From NCBI RefSeq assembly GCF_900638025.1, contig NZ_LR134481.1, positions 1,612,001-1,676,000 of the forward strand: a DNA stretch of 64,000 nucleotides, written 5' to 3'. This DNA is from Haemophilus parainfluenzae. GTDB lineage: Bacteria; Pseudomonadota; Gammaproteobacteria; Enterobacterales; Pasteurellaceae. The translations under genes were made by a program, and so were the position numbers. Of the stretch, positions 51,405 to 61,559 are shown piece after piece (within the stretch, counting starts at the first letter, position 1; every line of letters starts with the position of its first letter). Below the pieces are notes generated by a model. That model was not told the DNA's origin. It saw only the letters and a list, made by a program, of their open reading frames with translations, and ran no database searches.

Positions 51405-54400
51405 CCCAATACAAAACCATCGCTGAATCCAATAATTTTATCGTTTTAGATCAATATAATAAATTTGTGGAAGAACCTAACGTGGGTTACCAAACGGAAG
51501 GGAGCCTTGAGCGTGAGTTTATTCGTGATTTACGGGCGCAAGGCTATGAGTATTTGCAAGATATCAATGGTCATGATGCGTTGATTAAAAACTTACGGGT
51601 GCAATTACAGCACTTGAATAATGTGGTTTTCTCTGATGCGGAATGGCGACGTTTTTTAGAGGAATATTTGGATAAACCCAGTGATAGTCTGATTGAGAAA
51701 ACCCGCAAAGTTCATGATGACTATATTTATGATTTTGTGTTTGATAATGGACGCATTCAGAATATTTATCTGCTAGATAAGAAAAATCTTGCTAATAACA
51801 CCCTGCAAGTTATCAATCAATTTGAACAAACCGGTAACTATGACAATCGTTATGATGTGACGATTTTGGTCAATGGCTTACCGCTTGTGCATATCGAACT
51901 AAAAAAACGCGGTGTGGCTATTCGTGAAGCCTTTAATCAAATTCATCGCTACAGCAAAGAAAGTTTCAATAAAGAAAATTCGCTCTTTAAATATATTCAA
52001 ATTTTTGTCATTTCTAATGGCACAGATACCCGCTACTTTGCCAATACCACCAAGCGTGATAAGAACAGCTATGACTTCACAATGAATTGGGCAACGGCAA
52101 AAAATACTCTAATTAAAGATTTAAAGGATTTTACGGCGACATTCCTACAAAAACATACCCTGCTTAATGTGTTGGTAAATTACTGCGTGTTTGATGTTTC
52201 TGACACCCTATTAATTATGCGCCCCTATCAAATAGCCGCCACCGAGCGTATTTTATGGAAAATTAAAAGTTCATATCAGGCGAAAAATTGGAGCAATAAA
52301 GAAAGTGGTGGCTACATTTGGCACACTACAGGCTCAGGCAAAACGCTCTCCAGCTTTAAAGCCGCACGCCTTGCAACGGAATTAGACTTTATTGAAAAAG
52401 TATTCTTCGTAGTAGATAGAAAAGATTTGGACTATCAAACTATGAAAGAATACCAACGTTTTTCACCGGATAGCGTGAATGGTTCGGAAAGTACGGCTGG
52501 GCTAAAACGCAATATCGAAAAAGACGATAATAAGATCATCGTTACCACCATTCAAAAACTCAACAACCTGATGAAATCGGAAGATAAATTACCGATTTAC
52601 GATAAACAGGTCGTTTTTATCTTTGATGAATGTCATCGTTCTCAATTTGGTGAAGCGCAAAAAAATCTAACAAGAAAATTTAAAAAATACTATCAATTTG
52701 GTTTTACCGGCACGCCTATTTTCCCAACTAACGCATTAGGTGCTGAAACTACAGCGAGTGTTTTTGGCATTGAACTCCACTCTTACATTATCACCGATGC
52801 GATTCGTGATGAAAAAGTGTTGAAATTTAAAGTGGATTACAATGATGTACGGCCACAATTCAAGAGCATTGAAACTGAAAAGAATCTTGAAGAGCTAACA
52901 AAACTCGAGAAAAAACAAGCCTTTTTACAACCTAAACGTATTGAGCAAATTGCCCAATATGTTCTAGATAATTTCAAGTAAAAAAACCCATCGCTTTAAT
53001 GCGGGTAACAATGGCTTTAATGCGATGTTTGCGGTAAGTAGCGTGGATGCGGCCAAAGCTTATTATCAAACGTTTAAACAGTTACAAAGTGCGGTCAAAA
53101 ATCCACTTAAAATTGCAACAATCTTTTCGTTTGCCGCGAATGAAGAGCAAGATGCGATTGGCGATATTGTTGATGAAAGTTTTGAAGTGGAAGCGATGAA
53201 CTCCTCGGCTAAGGAATTTTTAAAATCTGCCATTGATGATTACAACGGCTATTTTGCCACCAATTATGATGTGGATGCGAAATCGTTCCAAAACTACTAT
53301 CGTGATCTCGCCAAACGCGTCAAAAACAAAGAAGTGGATTTACTGATTGTCGTTGGAATGTTTTTAACCGGTTTTGATGCGCCAACCTTAAACACGTTAT
53401 TTGTGGATAAAAACTTGCGTTACCATGGTTTGATTCAAGCTTATTCTCGTACAAACCGCATTTACAACAGCACCAAAAGTTTTGGCAATATCGTCACTTT
53501 CCGCGATTTGGAACAAGATACCATTGATGCGATTACCCTTTTCGGTAAATCTAATACGCGCAATATCGTATTAGAAAAAAGTTACCAAGAATATATGGAA
53601 GGCTTTACCGATGCGGGTGTTGCCCGTCGTGGGTATTTAGAGGTTATTGCTGAATTGCAAGAACACTTCCCTGATCCTGATGAAATTCAAACGGAAAAAG
53701 ACAAGAAAGACTTTGTAAAATTATTTGGTGAATATTTGCGGGTTGAAAACATTCTGCAAAACTATGATGAGTTCGCTGCTTTACAAGCATTTCAATCGCT
53801 CGATACCAGCGATGCAAAAGCCGTTGAAGCCTTTAAAGAAAAATATTATTTAACGGATGAAGCTTTTACTGAAATGCAACCTATTGATATGCCAAGTGAA
53901 CGTAGCATTCAGAATTACCGTTCAACTTACAATGATATTCGGGATTGGCTCCGTCGTCAAAAAGATGGCGAAGAAAAAGCAAAATCGACCATTGATTGGG
54001 ACGATGTGGTGTTTGAAGTAGATTTATTAAAATCTCAAGAAATCAATCTAGATTACATCTTAGAATTGATTTTTGAACACAACAAAAAAATGAAAAATAA
54101 AGCTGAGCTGATTGATGAAATTCGAACCACAATCCGAGCGAGCCTAGGTAATCGCGCCAAAGAAAGTTTAATTGTAGATTTTATCAATCAAACTGACTTA
54201 GATAGCATAGTCGATAAAGCCGGTATTATTGAATCCTTCTTCCAATTTGCCCAAAAAGAGCAACAGAAAGAAGCTGACGAATTAATTAGCAGTGAAGAGC
54301 TGAATATTGATGCTGCGAAGCGTTATATTAATGTCTCTTTAAAACGCGGATATGCTAGTGAACAAGGTACGGATTTAAATGATGCCCTACCGAAAATGAG

Positions 54401-54497
54401 TCCGCTTAATCCGCAATATCTCACGAAAAAACAAAGCATTTTCCAAAAGATTGTTGCCTTTGTTGAGAAATTTGTTGGGATTGGTGGCGAGGTTTAA
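51401..54497 (+). pseudogene. hsdR: Type I restriction endonuclease HsdR, interrupted by a frameshift
   Basis: The first frame (51401-52981, 526 residues) has the N-terminal nuclease ([13 protein letters not shown]) and the first helicase half: [17 protein letters not shown] (Walker A), [25 protein letters not shown]. It stops at a TAA after DNFK. The rest continues in the +1 frame: [20 protein letters not shown] from about 52986, then [20 protein letters not shown] and [17 protein letters not shown], ending at 54497. One surplus base just before the TAA explains the break. The A7 run after the stop cannot repair it. Restriction is probably off unless the change is a sequencing error. Confidence 0.88.
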
Positions 54498-54524
54498 AAA
54501 CTTAAATCAACTATATAGAATTAA

Positions 54525-54556
54525 AAAGGTGTAATCTATTGATTACACCTTTTTAT
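54525..54556. terminator. Terminator between hsdR and the DsrE gene
   Basis: AAAAGGTGTAATC pairs with GATTACACCTTTT around TATT; it works for both converging genes. Confidence 0.85.
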
Positions 54557-54576
54557 TTTGTCAGTTTTATCAGAAA

Positions 54577-54933
54577 TTAGAACGTTAAAACTTTATCCGC
54601 CCATAATGTCCACTCGGATACATCATCTAAGGTACCAAGGGTCACACCGTCAATTAATTTAGCATCTAATAAACCACGTGCTTTTACACAGCTGGTGCAT
54701 AATTTAATTTCAGCGCCTTGTGACGCTAAAATATCGATAAGTTGTTGGATATTGAAACCTTCATTTGGGTTTTGCCCAGCAATACCGCATAAAATCGCAT
54801 CAGAAAAGCAGAATAATTTAATATTCACATCCTTGCTATGCTCTTCTTTCATATTGATGGCGAAACGAACAGCATTGAATGTTTTTTCTCCGCTATATGG
54901 GGAATCGTTGACGATAAAAAGAATATTTTGCAT
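54577..54933 (-). CDS. DsrE/YchN-family sulfur-carrier-like protein
   Basis: The 118-residue protein MQNILFIVNDSPYSGEKTFN, FCFSDAILCGIAGQ, IKLCTSCVKARGLLDAKLID belongs to the DsrE/DsrF-like fold, with a conserved cysteine in LCTSC. Members form small oligomers in sulfur transfer or redox. No partner is adjacent. SD AAGGAG precedes the ATG. Confidence 0.85.
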   Translation of the reverse strand: MQNILFIVNDSPYSGEKTFNAVRFAINMKEEHSKDVNIKLFCFSDAILCGIAGQNPNEGFNIQQLIDILASQGAEIKLCTSCVKARGLLDAKLIDGVTLGTLDDVSEWTLWADKVLTF

Positions 54934-54962
54934 GACGCACTCCTTGTTACAATGCTATAAAA

Positions 54963-54990
54963 ATGAAGGCGTAATAAATTACGCCTTTAT
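54963..54990 (-). terminator. Terminator between the purine permease and the DsrE gene
   Basis: AAGGCGTAA and TTACGCCTT pair around TAAA; the A/T tails are short, so it may be weak. Confidence 0.6.
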
Positions 54991-54994
54991 GAAA

Positions 54995-56302
54995 TCAACC
55001 AACCCAAACGAACTTGGCTACAAATAATAAAGACACCACCCATACTGGGGCATTGACCTCACGTATTCTACCTGTACAGGCCTTCATGACGCAATAACTA
55101 ATAAAGCCAAATGCGATACCTTCAGTAATTGAATAAGTAAATGGCATCATCGCTGCAGTGATAAAAGCAGGTGTTGCTTCAGTTAAATCATCCCAGTGTA
55201 CACGAATAAGACTGGATGCCATTAAAATCCCCACATAGACTAACGCCCCTGCGGTTGCATAAGCTGGTACGACACTAGCAAGTGGCGAGAAGAAAATGGT
55301 AAGTAAGAATAAAACACCGACTGTTACTGCTGTTAAACCTGTTCTACCACCAACTGAAACCCCTGCACCACTTTCAATATAGGTACTGATAGCGGATGTG
55401 CCGATATAAGACCCCACCACAGCACTCACGCTATCTACATAAAGAGCTTGTTTCATTTTCGGGAAACGCCCTTTTTCATCGCTGAAACCTGCTTTATCGG
55501 TCACGCCTAATAACGTACCTGATGAGTCAAATAGGTTTACTAATAAGAATGAGAAAATGATGCCGAGCAAAGCCGTATCTAAAGCACCAGCAATATCCAC
55601 TTTCCCCACAACCGCACCTAAACTTGGTGGCATCGAAACAATGCCGTGGAAGGTAACTTGGTCATCAATTAAAAGTGCTAATCCAGTGACTACCGCAATA
55701 GAAATTAAAACACCAGAGAAAATATTACGTGCAGCTAAAACTACGATAATAAAGAAACCTAATACGCCAAGCAGAATTTTAGGATCATGTAAATTGCCTA
55801 ATGCCACTAAGGTTGCAGGATTCGCTACAACCAGCCTCATATTTTTAAAGCCAATTAATGCAATAAAAAAGCCGATACCTGCACCAATTCCCACGCGTAA
55901 TGAAAGCGGAATAGACGCCATGAGCCAATAACGGATTTGGAATAAGGTGAGAACAAATAAACCAATCGAGCCCCAGAAAATGGTACCCATACCCACTTCC
56001 CAAGAATAACCAAGCTTGCCAACTACCACATAGGCGAAAAACGCATTGAGCCCCATGGCTGGTGCAAGAGCGATGGGTAAATTACTGAATAATCCCATTG
56101 CAATAGTGCCGAGCGCGGCAATTAAACAAGTGATCACGAAAACAACTTGCTTATCCATTCCCGCATCACCTAATACGGATGGATTTACAAACACGATATA
56201 CACCATAGTAAAGAAAGTGGTAATACCGGCAATAATTTCGGTTTTGGTCGTACTGTCCTTTTCTTTAATCGAAAAAAGGCGTTCAAGTAAAGATCGTTGC
56301 AT
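54995..56302 (-). CDS. NCS2/AzgA-like purine permease
   Basis: The 435-residue protein has 12-14 membrane segments and the AzgA-group marks FFTMVYIVFVNPSVLGDAGM, LPIALAPAMGLNAFFAYVVV, LVNLFDSSGTLLGVTDKAGF, GTSAISTYIESGAGVSVGGR. Members import adenine, guanine or hypoxanthine with protons. The substrate cannot be fixed from sequence alone. Confidence 0.9.
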   Translation of the reverse strand: MQRSLLERLFSIKEKDSTTKTEIIAGITTFFTMVYIVFVNPSVLGDAGMDKQVVFVITCLIAALGTIAMGLFSNLPIALAPAMGLNAFFAYVVVGKLGYSWEVGMGTIFWGSIGLFVLTLFQIRYWLMASIPLSLRVGIGAGIGFFIALIGFKNMRLVVANPATLVALGNLHDPKILLGVLGFFIIVVLAARNIFSGVLISIAVVTGLALLIDDQVTFHGIVSMPPSLGAVVGKVDIAGALDTALLGIIFSFLLVNLFDSSGTLLGVTDKAGFSDEKGRFPKMKQALYVDSVSAVVGSYIGTSAISTYIESGAGVSVGGRTGLTAVTVGVLFLLTIFFSPLASVVPAYATAGALVYVGILMASSLIRVHWDDLTEATPAFITAAMMPFTYSITEGIAFGFISYCVMKACTGRIREVNAPVWVVSLLFVAKFVWVG

Positions 56303-56321
56303 TGTTTCCCCCTTAACTTAA

Positions 56322-57275
56322 TTAATAACCTTGGTGATAAATCGACTCAAGTAATTTCACACCTAACAAGGCAATATTGAAACGTTGCTCATCAGCTACC
56401 GTCCAAAATTCGATACCATTTTCAACCGCACTTTGTTGGCTAATGTGCAATTTTACGCTGTCTTCACCATTTTCATTTTCACCGTTAATTACAGGCGTAA
56501 TAGGACTATCGTGTAATTCAATCAATTCGCTTTGTTGGGGCTGATAATCAAATTCATAATCTAAAAGTGCAGTCACTTTTTGTGCCATGCCGTAGAAGAC
56601 GGGTACTTGAATTTGATGGAAAATGACATTGTCTAACTGCGGGAAGATTTTTTGCAATTGCAGATTTAAATTAGCCGCTTGTTGTGGAAACACATCAAAG
56701 GCAAAACGGGTTTCACCTTCTTCCAATGGCATACCATTCAGTAAACGAGCGGTTTGTCCAGCAAGTTTATTCACGGTTTCACCATCCATATAAGAAGCCG
56801 GTAAAAGTGACGTTGCAAAGACTTGAGTTAAATTCGTTTGTTGAACGATTGGTAATAGAGATAAAGCTAATTGACTCACTTGCGGATCGGGCAAACTCAC
56901 AATATTACGTTGTCTTAACTCTGTAAGATTTTCTTCATTGATTGTAGGGACCACAACAGGAACATCAGATAATGCAGAGCAAATCCCTTTTAAATCAATT
57001 ACCACGCAGCCACTTTCTGCAGCTTGTGCCAATAAAGGTGCTTGGTCAATTTGGCCTGCGAAGAAAAGATAATTAACACTATTCCACTCAATTTTATCAG
57101 TGGCTAATTGAGCAACTGCTTTATTGCGAAAACGCACTGCTTGTTCTTCTTCAAAAGGATAAATTTCTACAATTGAAACCTTGCCTACATCTAGCTCACT
57201 TTGTTCAAGGGCTTCGGCAATTTTTTCACATAGATCAAATTCTGCTGCAATAGCAATATTTAGGCTTGCGTCCAT
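56322..57275 (-). CDS. usg: USG-1-like aspartate-semialdehyde dehydrogenase homologue
   Basis: The 317-residue protein has the Asd fold: N-terminal Rossmann part (LNIAIAAEFDLCEKIAEALE), the dimerisation domain (FAFDVFPQQAANLNLQLQKI, VIFHQIQVPVFYGMAQKVTA). The catalytic Cys of Asd should lie near the segment NIVSLPDPQVSQLALSLLPI, where Pro-Asp-Pro stands instead. This loss of the active-site Cys is typical of the Usg group, which probably has no dehydrogenase activity. SD GGAGA. Confidence 0.85.
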   Translation of the reverse strand: MDASLNIAIAAEFDLCEKIAEALEQSELDVGKVSIVEIYPFEEEQAVRFRNKAVAQLATDKIEWNSVNYLFFAGQIDQAPLLAQAAESGCVVIDLKGICSALSDVPVVVPTINEENLTELRQRNIVSLPDPQVSQLALSLLPIVQQTNLTQVFATSLLPASYMDGETVNKLAGQTARLLNGMPLEEGETRFAFDVFPQQAANLNLQLQKIFPQLDNVIFHQIQVPVFYGMAQKVTALLDYEFDYQPQQSELIELHDSPITPVINGENENGEDSVKLHISQQSAVENGIEFWTVADEQRFNIALLGVKLLESIYHQGY

Positions 57276-57352
57276 TTTTATCTCCGCTGTAAAATGTTCT
57301 GAACCGATTTATTCTACAGAAAAAAAACGCGTAAATACATAAGGAAAATCAG

Positions 57353-57832
57353 ATGACACCGGCAATTGATTTATTAAAGAAAAATAAAATTCCTTTTACT
57401 CTCCATACCTATGATCATGACCCTAATAATACGCATTTTGGCGATGAAGCCGCTGAAAAACTCGGGCTTGATCCGCACCAATCCTTTAAAACACTTTTAG
57501 TCGCAGAAAATGGCGATCAGAAAAAATTAGCATGTTTTGTGCTTTCCACGGCAAATATGTTGAGTTTAAAGAAAGCGGCAAAATCAATTGGTGTAAAAAA
57601 AGTTGAAATGGCCGATAAAGATGAGGCACAAAAAAGCACAGGATATTTAGTCGGTGGCATTAGTCCATTAGGTCAAAAGAAACGTGTAAAAACAGTAATA
57701 AATTCGACCGCACTTGAGTTTGATACGATTTTTGTTTCAGGTGGTAAACGCGGATTAAGCGTCGAATTGGCCCCACAAGATTTGGCTAAATTACTGAATG
57801 CCGAATTTATCGATATCATTGACGAAGAATAG
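57353..57832 (+). CDS. ybaK: Cys-tRNA(Pro)/Cys-tRNA(Cys) deacylase YbaK
   Basis: The 159-residue protein [78 protein letters not shown] is the YbaK/EbsC fold. It hydrolyses Cys-tRNA(Pro) made in error by prolyl-tRNA synthetase. The Lys in FKTLLVAE (about residue 45) is the conserved catalytic one. Confidence 0.95.
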   Translation: MTPAIDLLKKNKIPFTLHTYDHDPNNTHFGDEAAEKLGLDPHQSFKTLLVAENGDQKKLACFVLSTANMLSLKKAAKSIGVKKVEMADKDEAQKSTGYLVGGISPLGQKKRVKTVINSTALEFDTIFVSGGKRGLSVELAPQDLAKLLNAEFIDIIDEE

Positions 57833-57836
57833 AAAA

Positions 57837-57870
57837 AGAAAAGCCCGAATGAATCGGGCTATTATTTTTA
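57837..57870. terminator. Terminator between ybaK and fabA
   Basis: AGCCCGA and TCGGGCT pair, with ATTATTTTTAT after; serves the convergent genes. Confidence 0.75.
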
Positions 57871-57892
57871 TATAATGTTGTATTTATTTGAA

Positions 57893-58426
57893 TTAAAAAC
57901 TTGATGTATCTTGGAATAAGCCAACTTTTAAATCGGTTGCGGTGTAGATAACGCGACCATCAACTTCCACTTCACCATCAGCCATTCCCATCACTAACTT
58001 GCGGTTAATTACGCGTTTCATATTGATGCGATAAACCACTTTTTTCGCGGTTGGTAAGATTTGTCCGGTAAATTTCACTTCACCTACGCCTAATGCACGG
58101 CCTTTACCTTTGCCGCCGACCCAGCCAAGGAAGAAACCCACTAATTGCCACATCGCATCTAAGCCTAAGCAGCCTGGCATAACTGGGTCACCAATAAAGT
58201 GGCAGCCGAAAAACGGTAAATCTGGATGAATATCTAATTCTGCTTCAATATACCCTTTACCAAACGCACCGCCGTCTTCGGTCATTTTTACAATACGATC
58301 CATCATCAACATCGTTGGTGCTGGAAGTTGCGGGCCTTCTTTACCAAATAATTCACCACGACCAGAGGCTAATAAATCTTCATAGGTGTAGCTGCTTTTA
58401 ATATTTGGTGTACAGGTGTTTTCCAT
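57893..58426 (-). CDS. fabA: 3-hydroxydecanoyl-ACP dehydratase FabA
   Basis: The 177-residue enzyme dehydrates and isomerises 3-hydroxydecanoyl-ACP, starting unsaturated fatty acid synthesis. The active site is [20 protein letters not shown] with His in GCHF and the Asp of GLDAMWQ. Length is normal. The lonH-like protease gene lies upstream on the same strand and matP beyond it, the same neighbourhood as in E. coli. Confidence 0.97.
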   Translation of the reverse strand: MENTCTPNIKSSYTYEDLLASGRGELFGKEGPQLPAPTMLMMDRIVKMTEDGGAFGKGYIEAELDIHPDLPFFGCHFIGDPVMPGCLGLDAMWQLVGFFLGWVGGKGKGRALGVGEVKFTGQILPTAKKVVYRINMKRVINRKLVMGMADGEVEVDGRVIYTATDLKVGLFQDTSSF

Positions 58427-58591
58427 TTTTCATTTCCTTGTATATAGTTTTGCTTGGTTATAACCAATAAGTAACGATTTTATATGGATTTAAAAGAAAT
58501 GTAAATAGCGAACACTTGTTAGCTCAACTTATCGGATCAGTGAGTAAAATTAAGATAAAAGAAAAGCGAACAAAAGGTTCGCTTTAAGAAA
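58427..58591 (-). other. Intergenic region with fabA promoter and lonH terminator
   Basis: AAAGCGAAC and GTTCGCTTT at 58561-58586 form the lonH terminator. Upstream of fabA, GGTTATAACC near 58457-58466 is a perfect 10-base palindrome that could bind a regulator such as FadR or FabR-like proteins; the identity is not known. Confidence 0.45.
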
Positions 58592-60394
58592 TTAAGATTT
58601 AAAGAAATCTAACCAGCTTTTTTTCGGCGTTTCCGAACGGAAAGCAATTCGATTTTGAATTAAACGCACAATAGGGTCTTTACCCTTCGCATATTCTTCT
58701 TTCTCTTCTAATAAATCGCGGTCAAATAGGATTTTGGCTGTTTGATAAATATCCTCAACTTGATAGATGAAGAACTGCTTACTTTTCACTGCCTCAACCA
58801 CTTCGTCAGATAAACTTAATTGCTGAATTGTTGTTGCAGGAATAATCACACCTTGTTTACCCGTTAAACCACGACGTTGGCAAATAGTGAAAAAGCCTTC
58901 AATTTTGTCATTTACTCCGCCTACTGCGTGCGCCAAACCAAATTGGTCAATTGTACCGGTAATCGCAATACTTTGTGGCAATGGCAAATCAGATAACGCA
59001 CTGACTAATACGAAGAAAATAGCTAGAGACGCACTGTCACCATCAATTTCACCATAAGACTGTTCAAATACTAAGGAAGCAGAAAATGGTAACTGTGATG
59101 GCAACTCTAAGATACTGGCCAAACACGCTTCAGAAATCATCATACCTTTCCCGTGGAGGTTGCCCGCTAATTCGTTTTTGCGCTCCACATCCACAACTTC
59201 ACCATCACCAAACTGCACTAAACAACTGATACGAGAAGGTTCACCAAAACAAACCGGTGTGCCTGGATATTCAATCACAGACAAGCCATTAATCTGCCCA
59301 ACAATTTCGCCGTTGGTTTCCACATAAATTTGCTCATTGAGAATATCTGCATAAGTGCGTTCACGTAAAAAACCATGCTGCTCGTTTTTTTGTTTAAAAG
59401 CTTGCTCAAAATCAACCGCACTTAAAGTTTGTTTTTGTGACAACGTCGCGGTATTAAGCAACATTTCCGTTGTTTTTAATGGTGAAATGTTAATTAAAAA
59501 GCGGTCTTCACTCTCACGAACCAATAACTGATAGAGTTTATTTAATGCAGTTAAATCTAAATCGAGCTCATATTTTGAGGCTAATGCCAACACATAATTA
59601 GCCCAATTTTCTTGTGCTTTAGGTTGCGCAACAGAATAATAGCTTTCAATTTCAGCGTAATCAGCTAAGCTGTAAAGATCTTCTTCTAACTCACCTAAGG
59701 TCGCAATTTCAGTGCGATTGCCTAAAATCACCACTTTTAAATTAAGTGGATAACTTGGAATATCACAAGGCAAGGTTTTAAATGGATGAGCTGAATACCA
59801 ATCAAAAGTTTGCGTTTGTAAAATATGTTTTAAGCGTTGCCATAAATCAAATTGGCTTAGCATCGTTGCTGCGCTTAAAATCAAAACGCCCCCATTGGCT
59901 TGATGCACTAAACCTGGTGCAAGCAAAATATCTTGCGAACTTGGGTGAACACGCACACTACCAAAAAGACTAAATTGATCGGCATGTAATGACTTCAGCA
60001 CATCACCTTGTGCGGCAAAATTATCCGCTAGTGATTGAGCAGGCTCAGTATAAATACGAGGGAAAGAAAAAGAATCTCCCTGTTCAACTACGTAATTTAC
60101 CCCAAAAACTGACCGCTCTTTTGGCTGTTCTTGACGAATAAGTTCCGCTAATAAATCTGCATATTCTGCTTGATCATCGGCTTTTAAAACCAATAGAGAG
60201 CGACGAGGCTGTTTTAAAAATAAAGAAATCGCTTTTGTGGCATGTTTTTGTAATGACCAAAAATCAGCCTTTTCAGCTGAAAGTTCAGTAATCGATAATT
60301 CTGGTTGTAAGGCTTGCCAATTTAAGGCTTGTTCCGAAGATGTTGAAGTCACGACATATCTCGCTTTAATTAAATTGGCGGTATTATCGCACAC
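58592..60394 (-). CDS. lonH: Lon-like protease LonH (YcbZ)
   Basis: The 600-residue protein has a degenerate AAA-like N-terminal part with HQANGGVLILSAATMLSQFD and the Lon proteolytic domain: catalytic Ser in YGEIDGDSASLAIFFVLVSA and Lys in VGGVNDKIEGFFTICQRRG. YcbZ/LonH is a Lon homologue without a strong ATPase. It lies between matP and fabA as in enterobacteria, and diverges from matP. Confidence 0.92.
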   Translation of the reverse strand: MCDNTANLIKARYVVTSTSSEQALNWQALQPELSITELSAEKADFWSLQKHATKAISLFLKQPRRSLLVLKADDQAEYADLLAELIRQEQPKERSVFGVNYVVEQGDSFSFPRIYTEPAQSLADNFAAQGDVLKSLHADQFSLFGSVRVHPSSQDILLAPGLVHQANGGVLILSAATMLSQFDLWQRLKHILQTQTFDWYSAHPFKTLPCDIPSYPLNLKVVILGNRTEIATLGELEEDLYSLADYAEIESYYSVAQPKAQENWANYVLALASKYELDLDLTALNKLYQLLVRESEDRFLINISPLKTTEMLLNTATLSQKQTLSAVDFEQAFKQKNEQHGFLRERTYADILNEQIYVETNGEIVGQINGLSVIEYPGTPVCFGEPSRISCLVQFGDGEVVDVERKNELAGNLHGKGMMISEACLASILELPSQLPFSASLVFEQSYGEIDGDSASLAIFFVLVSALSDLPLPQSIAITGTIDQFGLAHAVGGVNDKIEGFFTICQRRGLTGKQGVIIPATTIQQLSLSDEVVEAVKSKQFFIYQVEDIYQTAKILFDRDLLEEKEEYAKGKDPIVRLIQNRIAFRSETPKKSWLDFFKS

Positions 60395-60496
60395 TTCATC
60401 CTAAGTGAAAATCCGTTATAAAAATCTACTGGAAAATTTTGTTTAAAGCGCGTATATTTATGAGGTTACCACGTCACTAAAAAGCATAATAAAACG

Positions 60497-60946
60497 ATGA
60501 AATATCAGAAATTAGAAAACCAAGAAGCAAACTGGAAATGGATTTATCTCATTCGCAAATATCGCGAAGGGGAAAAAATTACCCGTTATGAAGAAAAAAG
60601 CTTAGAAGAAAGCAAAGTTCAAGAATTAATAGAATGTCAGAATTATCCTGAAAAAATAGAGGAATGGATTAAAAATCACCTTTCTCTTGATTTACCTATT
60701 AAACTTGACCAGGCTATTCGTGCAAGACGTAAACGCTTTTTTAATGCTGAAAAACAATCAACGAAGAAAAAATCTATTGATTTAGAATATGGTGTTTGGC
60801 TTCGTTTATCTAAATATTCACGCAAAATGAAAATGACACTTTCTGAAACTATCACTTATATGATTGATGAACGTGAAAGCAAAGCATTATATGAAAGCCA
60901 AATGACGGCAATGAAAGCCGGTTTAAAAAATTTGCTCAATAAATAA
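60497..60946 (+). CDS. matP: Macrodomain Ter protein MatP
   Basis: The 149-residue protein MKYQKLENQEANWKWIYLIR, ARRKRFFNAEKQSTKKKSID, GVWLRLSKYSRKMKMTLSET matches MatP: a four-helix bundle, a ribbon-helix-helix domain and a coiled coil. It binds matS sites in the replication-terminus region and organises the Ter macrodomain. The synteny with lonH and fabA supports the call. Confidence 0.95.
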   Translation: MKYQKLENQEANWKWIYLIRKYREGEKITRYEEKSLEESKVQELIECQNYPEKIEEWIKNHLSLDLPIKLDQAIRARRKRFFNAEKQSTKKKSIDLEYGVWLRLSKYSRKMKMTLSETITYMIDERESKALYESQMTAMKAGLKNLLNK

Positions 60947-60953
60947 GATGAAA

Positions 60954-60985
60954 AAAAGCCAAAGTCGAAACCTTGGCTTTTGATT
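60954..60985. terminator. Terminator between matP and cspD
   Basis: AAAAAGCCAAAG and CCTTGGCTTTT pair imperfectly with a T-run; serves the convergent genes. Confidence 0.7.
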
Positions 60986-61026
60986 ATGCTAAATAGAGAA
61001 AATTTTGAAACGTTTTAGCGTTCCAT

Positions 61027-61236
61027 CTATTCCACAATCGGAATAATTTTTGTAGCGTGAGATCCTTTGTCGCCGTGAATCACCTCAAACTGCACACGTT
61101 GCCCTGCTTTTAATGAACGGTAACCATCCATTTCAATTGCTGAATAATGTGCAAAAATGTCAGTATCCACGCCTTCTGCAGAAATAAACCCAAATCCTTT
61201 TGCGTTGTTAAACCATTTAACTACACCAATTTCCAT
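61027..61236 (-). CDS. cspD: Cold-shock-domain protein CspD
   Basis: The 69-residue protein MEIGVVKWFNNAKGFGFISA, TDIFAHYSAIEMDGYRSLKA contains RNP1 (KGFGFI) and RNP2 (DIFAHY), with the EMDGYRSLKAGQRVQFEV pattern seen in CspD rather than CspA. CspD binds single-stranded DNA and inhibits replication in stationary phase in E. coli. Confidence 0.93.
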   Translation of the reverse strand: MEIGVVKWFNNAKGFGFISAEGVDTDIFAHYSAIEMDGYRSLKAGQRVQFEVIHGDKGSHATKIIPIVE

Positions 61237-61382
61237 AGTAGACCTCTATAGGCTTCGCCATTAATTCCTAAAAACAATAAGACTCATGCCTTATCACCTC
61301 AATTGGAAATATATTCAAACATTTTATTTTTTTATGCAACAACGAAACTTAAAAAATGATACATTGATCACAAAAATTTTAT

Positions 61383-61547
61383 TTATTTACTCTCAGAAAT
61401 CGATTTCTCATCTTTTTGATGAATTTCACGTAATGCTTTTACCACAATTTGAATGGCTTCGCCGCTACTCATTCCTTGTGCCATTAATTCCTGAATTTGT
61501 TCTACGGCTTTTTGTTGTTGTTCATGGGTTAAATTAATGTCTAACAT
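61383..61547 (-). CDS. yoaH: UPF0181 protein YoaH
   Basis: The 54-residue protein [40 protein letters not shown] matches E. coli YoaH ([20 protein letters not shown] is shared almost exactly). Function unknown. A competing frame on the opposite strand (61286-61537) is its shadow. Confidence 0.92.
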   Translation of the reverse strand: MLDINLTHEQQQKAVEQIQELMAQGMSSGEAIQIVVKALREIHQKDEKSISESK

Positions 61548-61559
61548 GATTTCTTCTCG

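Noticed and set aside
52979..52993. A7 run in hsdR as a phase-variation tract
   Set aside because: The stop codon is formed by the T just before the run and its first two A residues, so any length of two or more keeps the stop.
61286..61537. Plus-strand 83-codon frame near yoaH
   Set aside because: It is antisense to the clearly conserved yoaH gene and lacks an SD.
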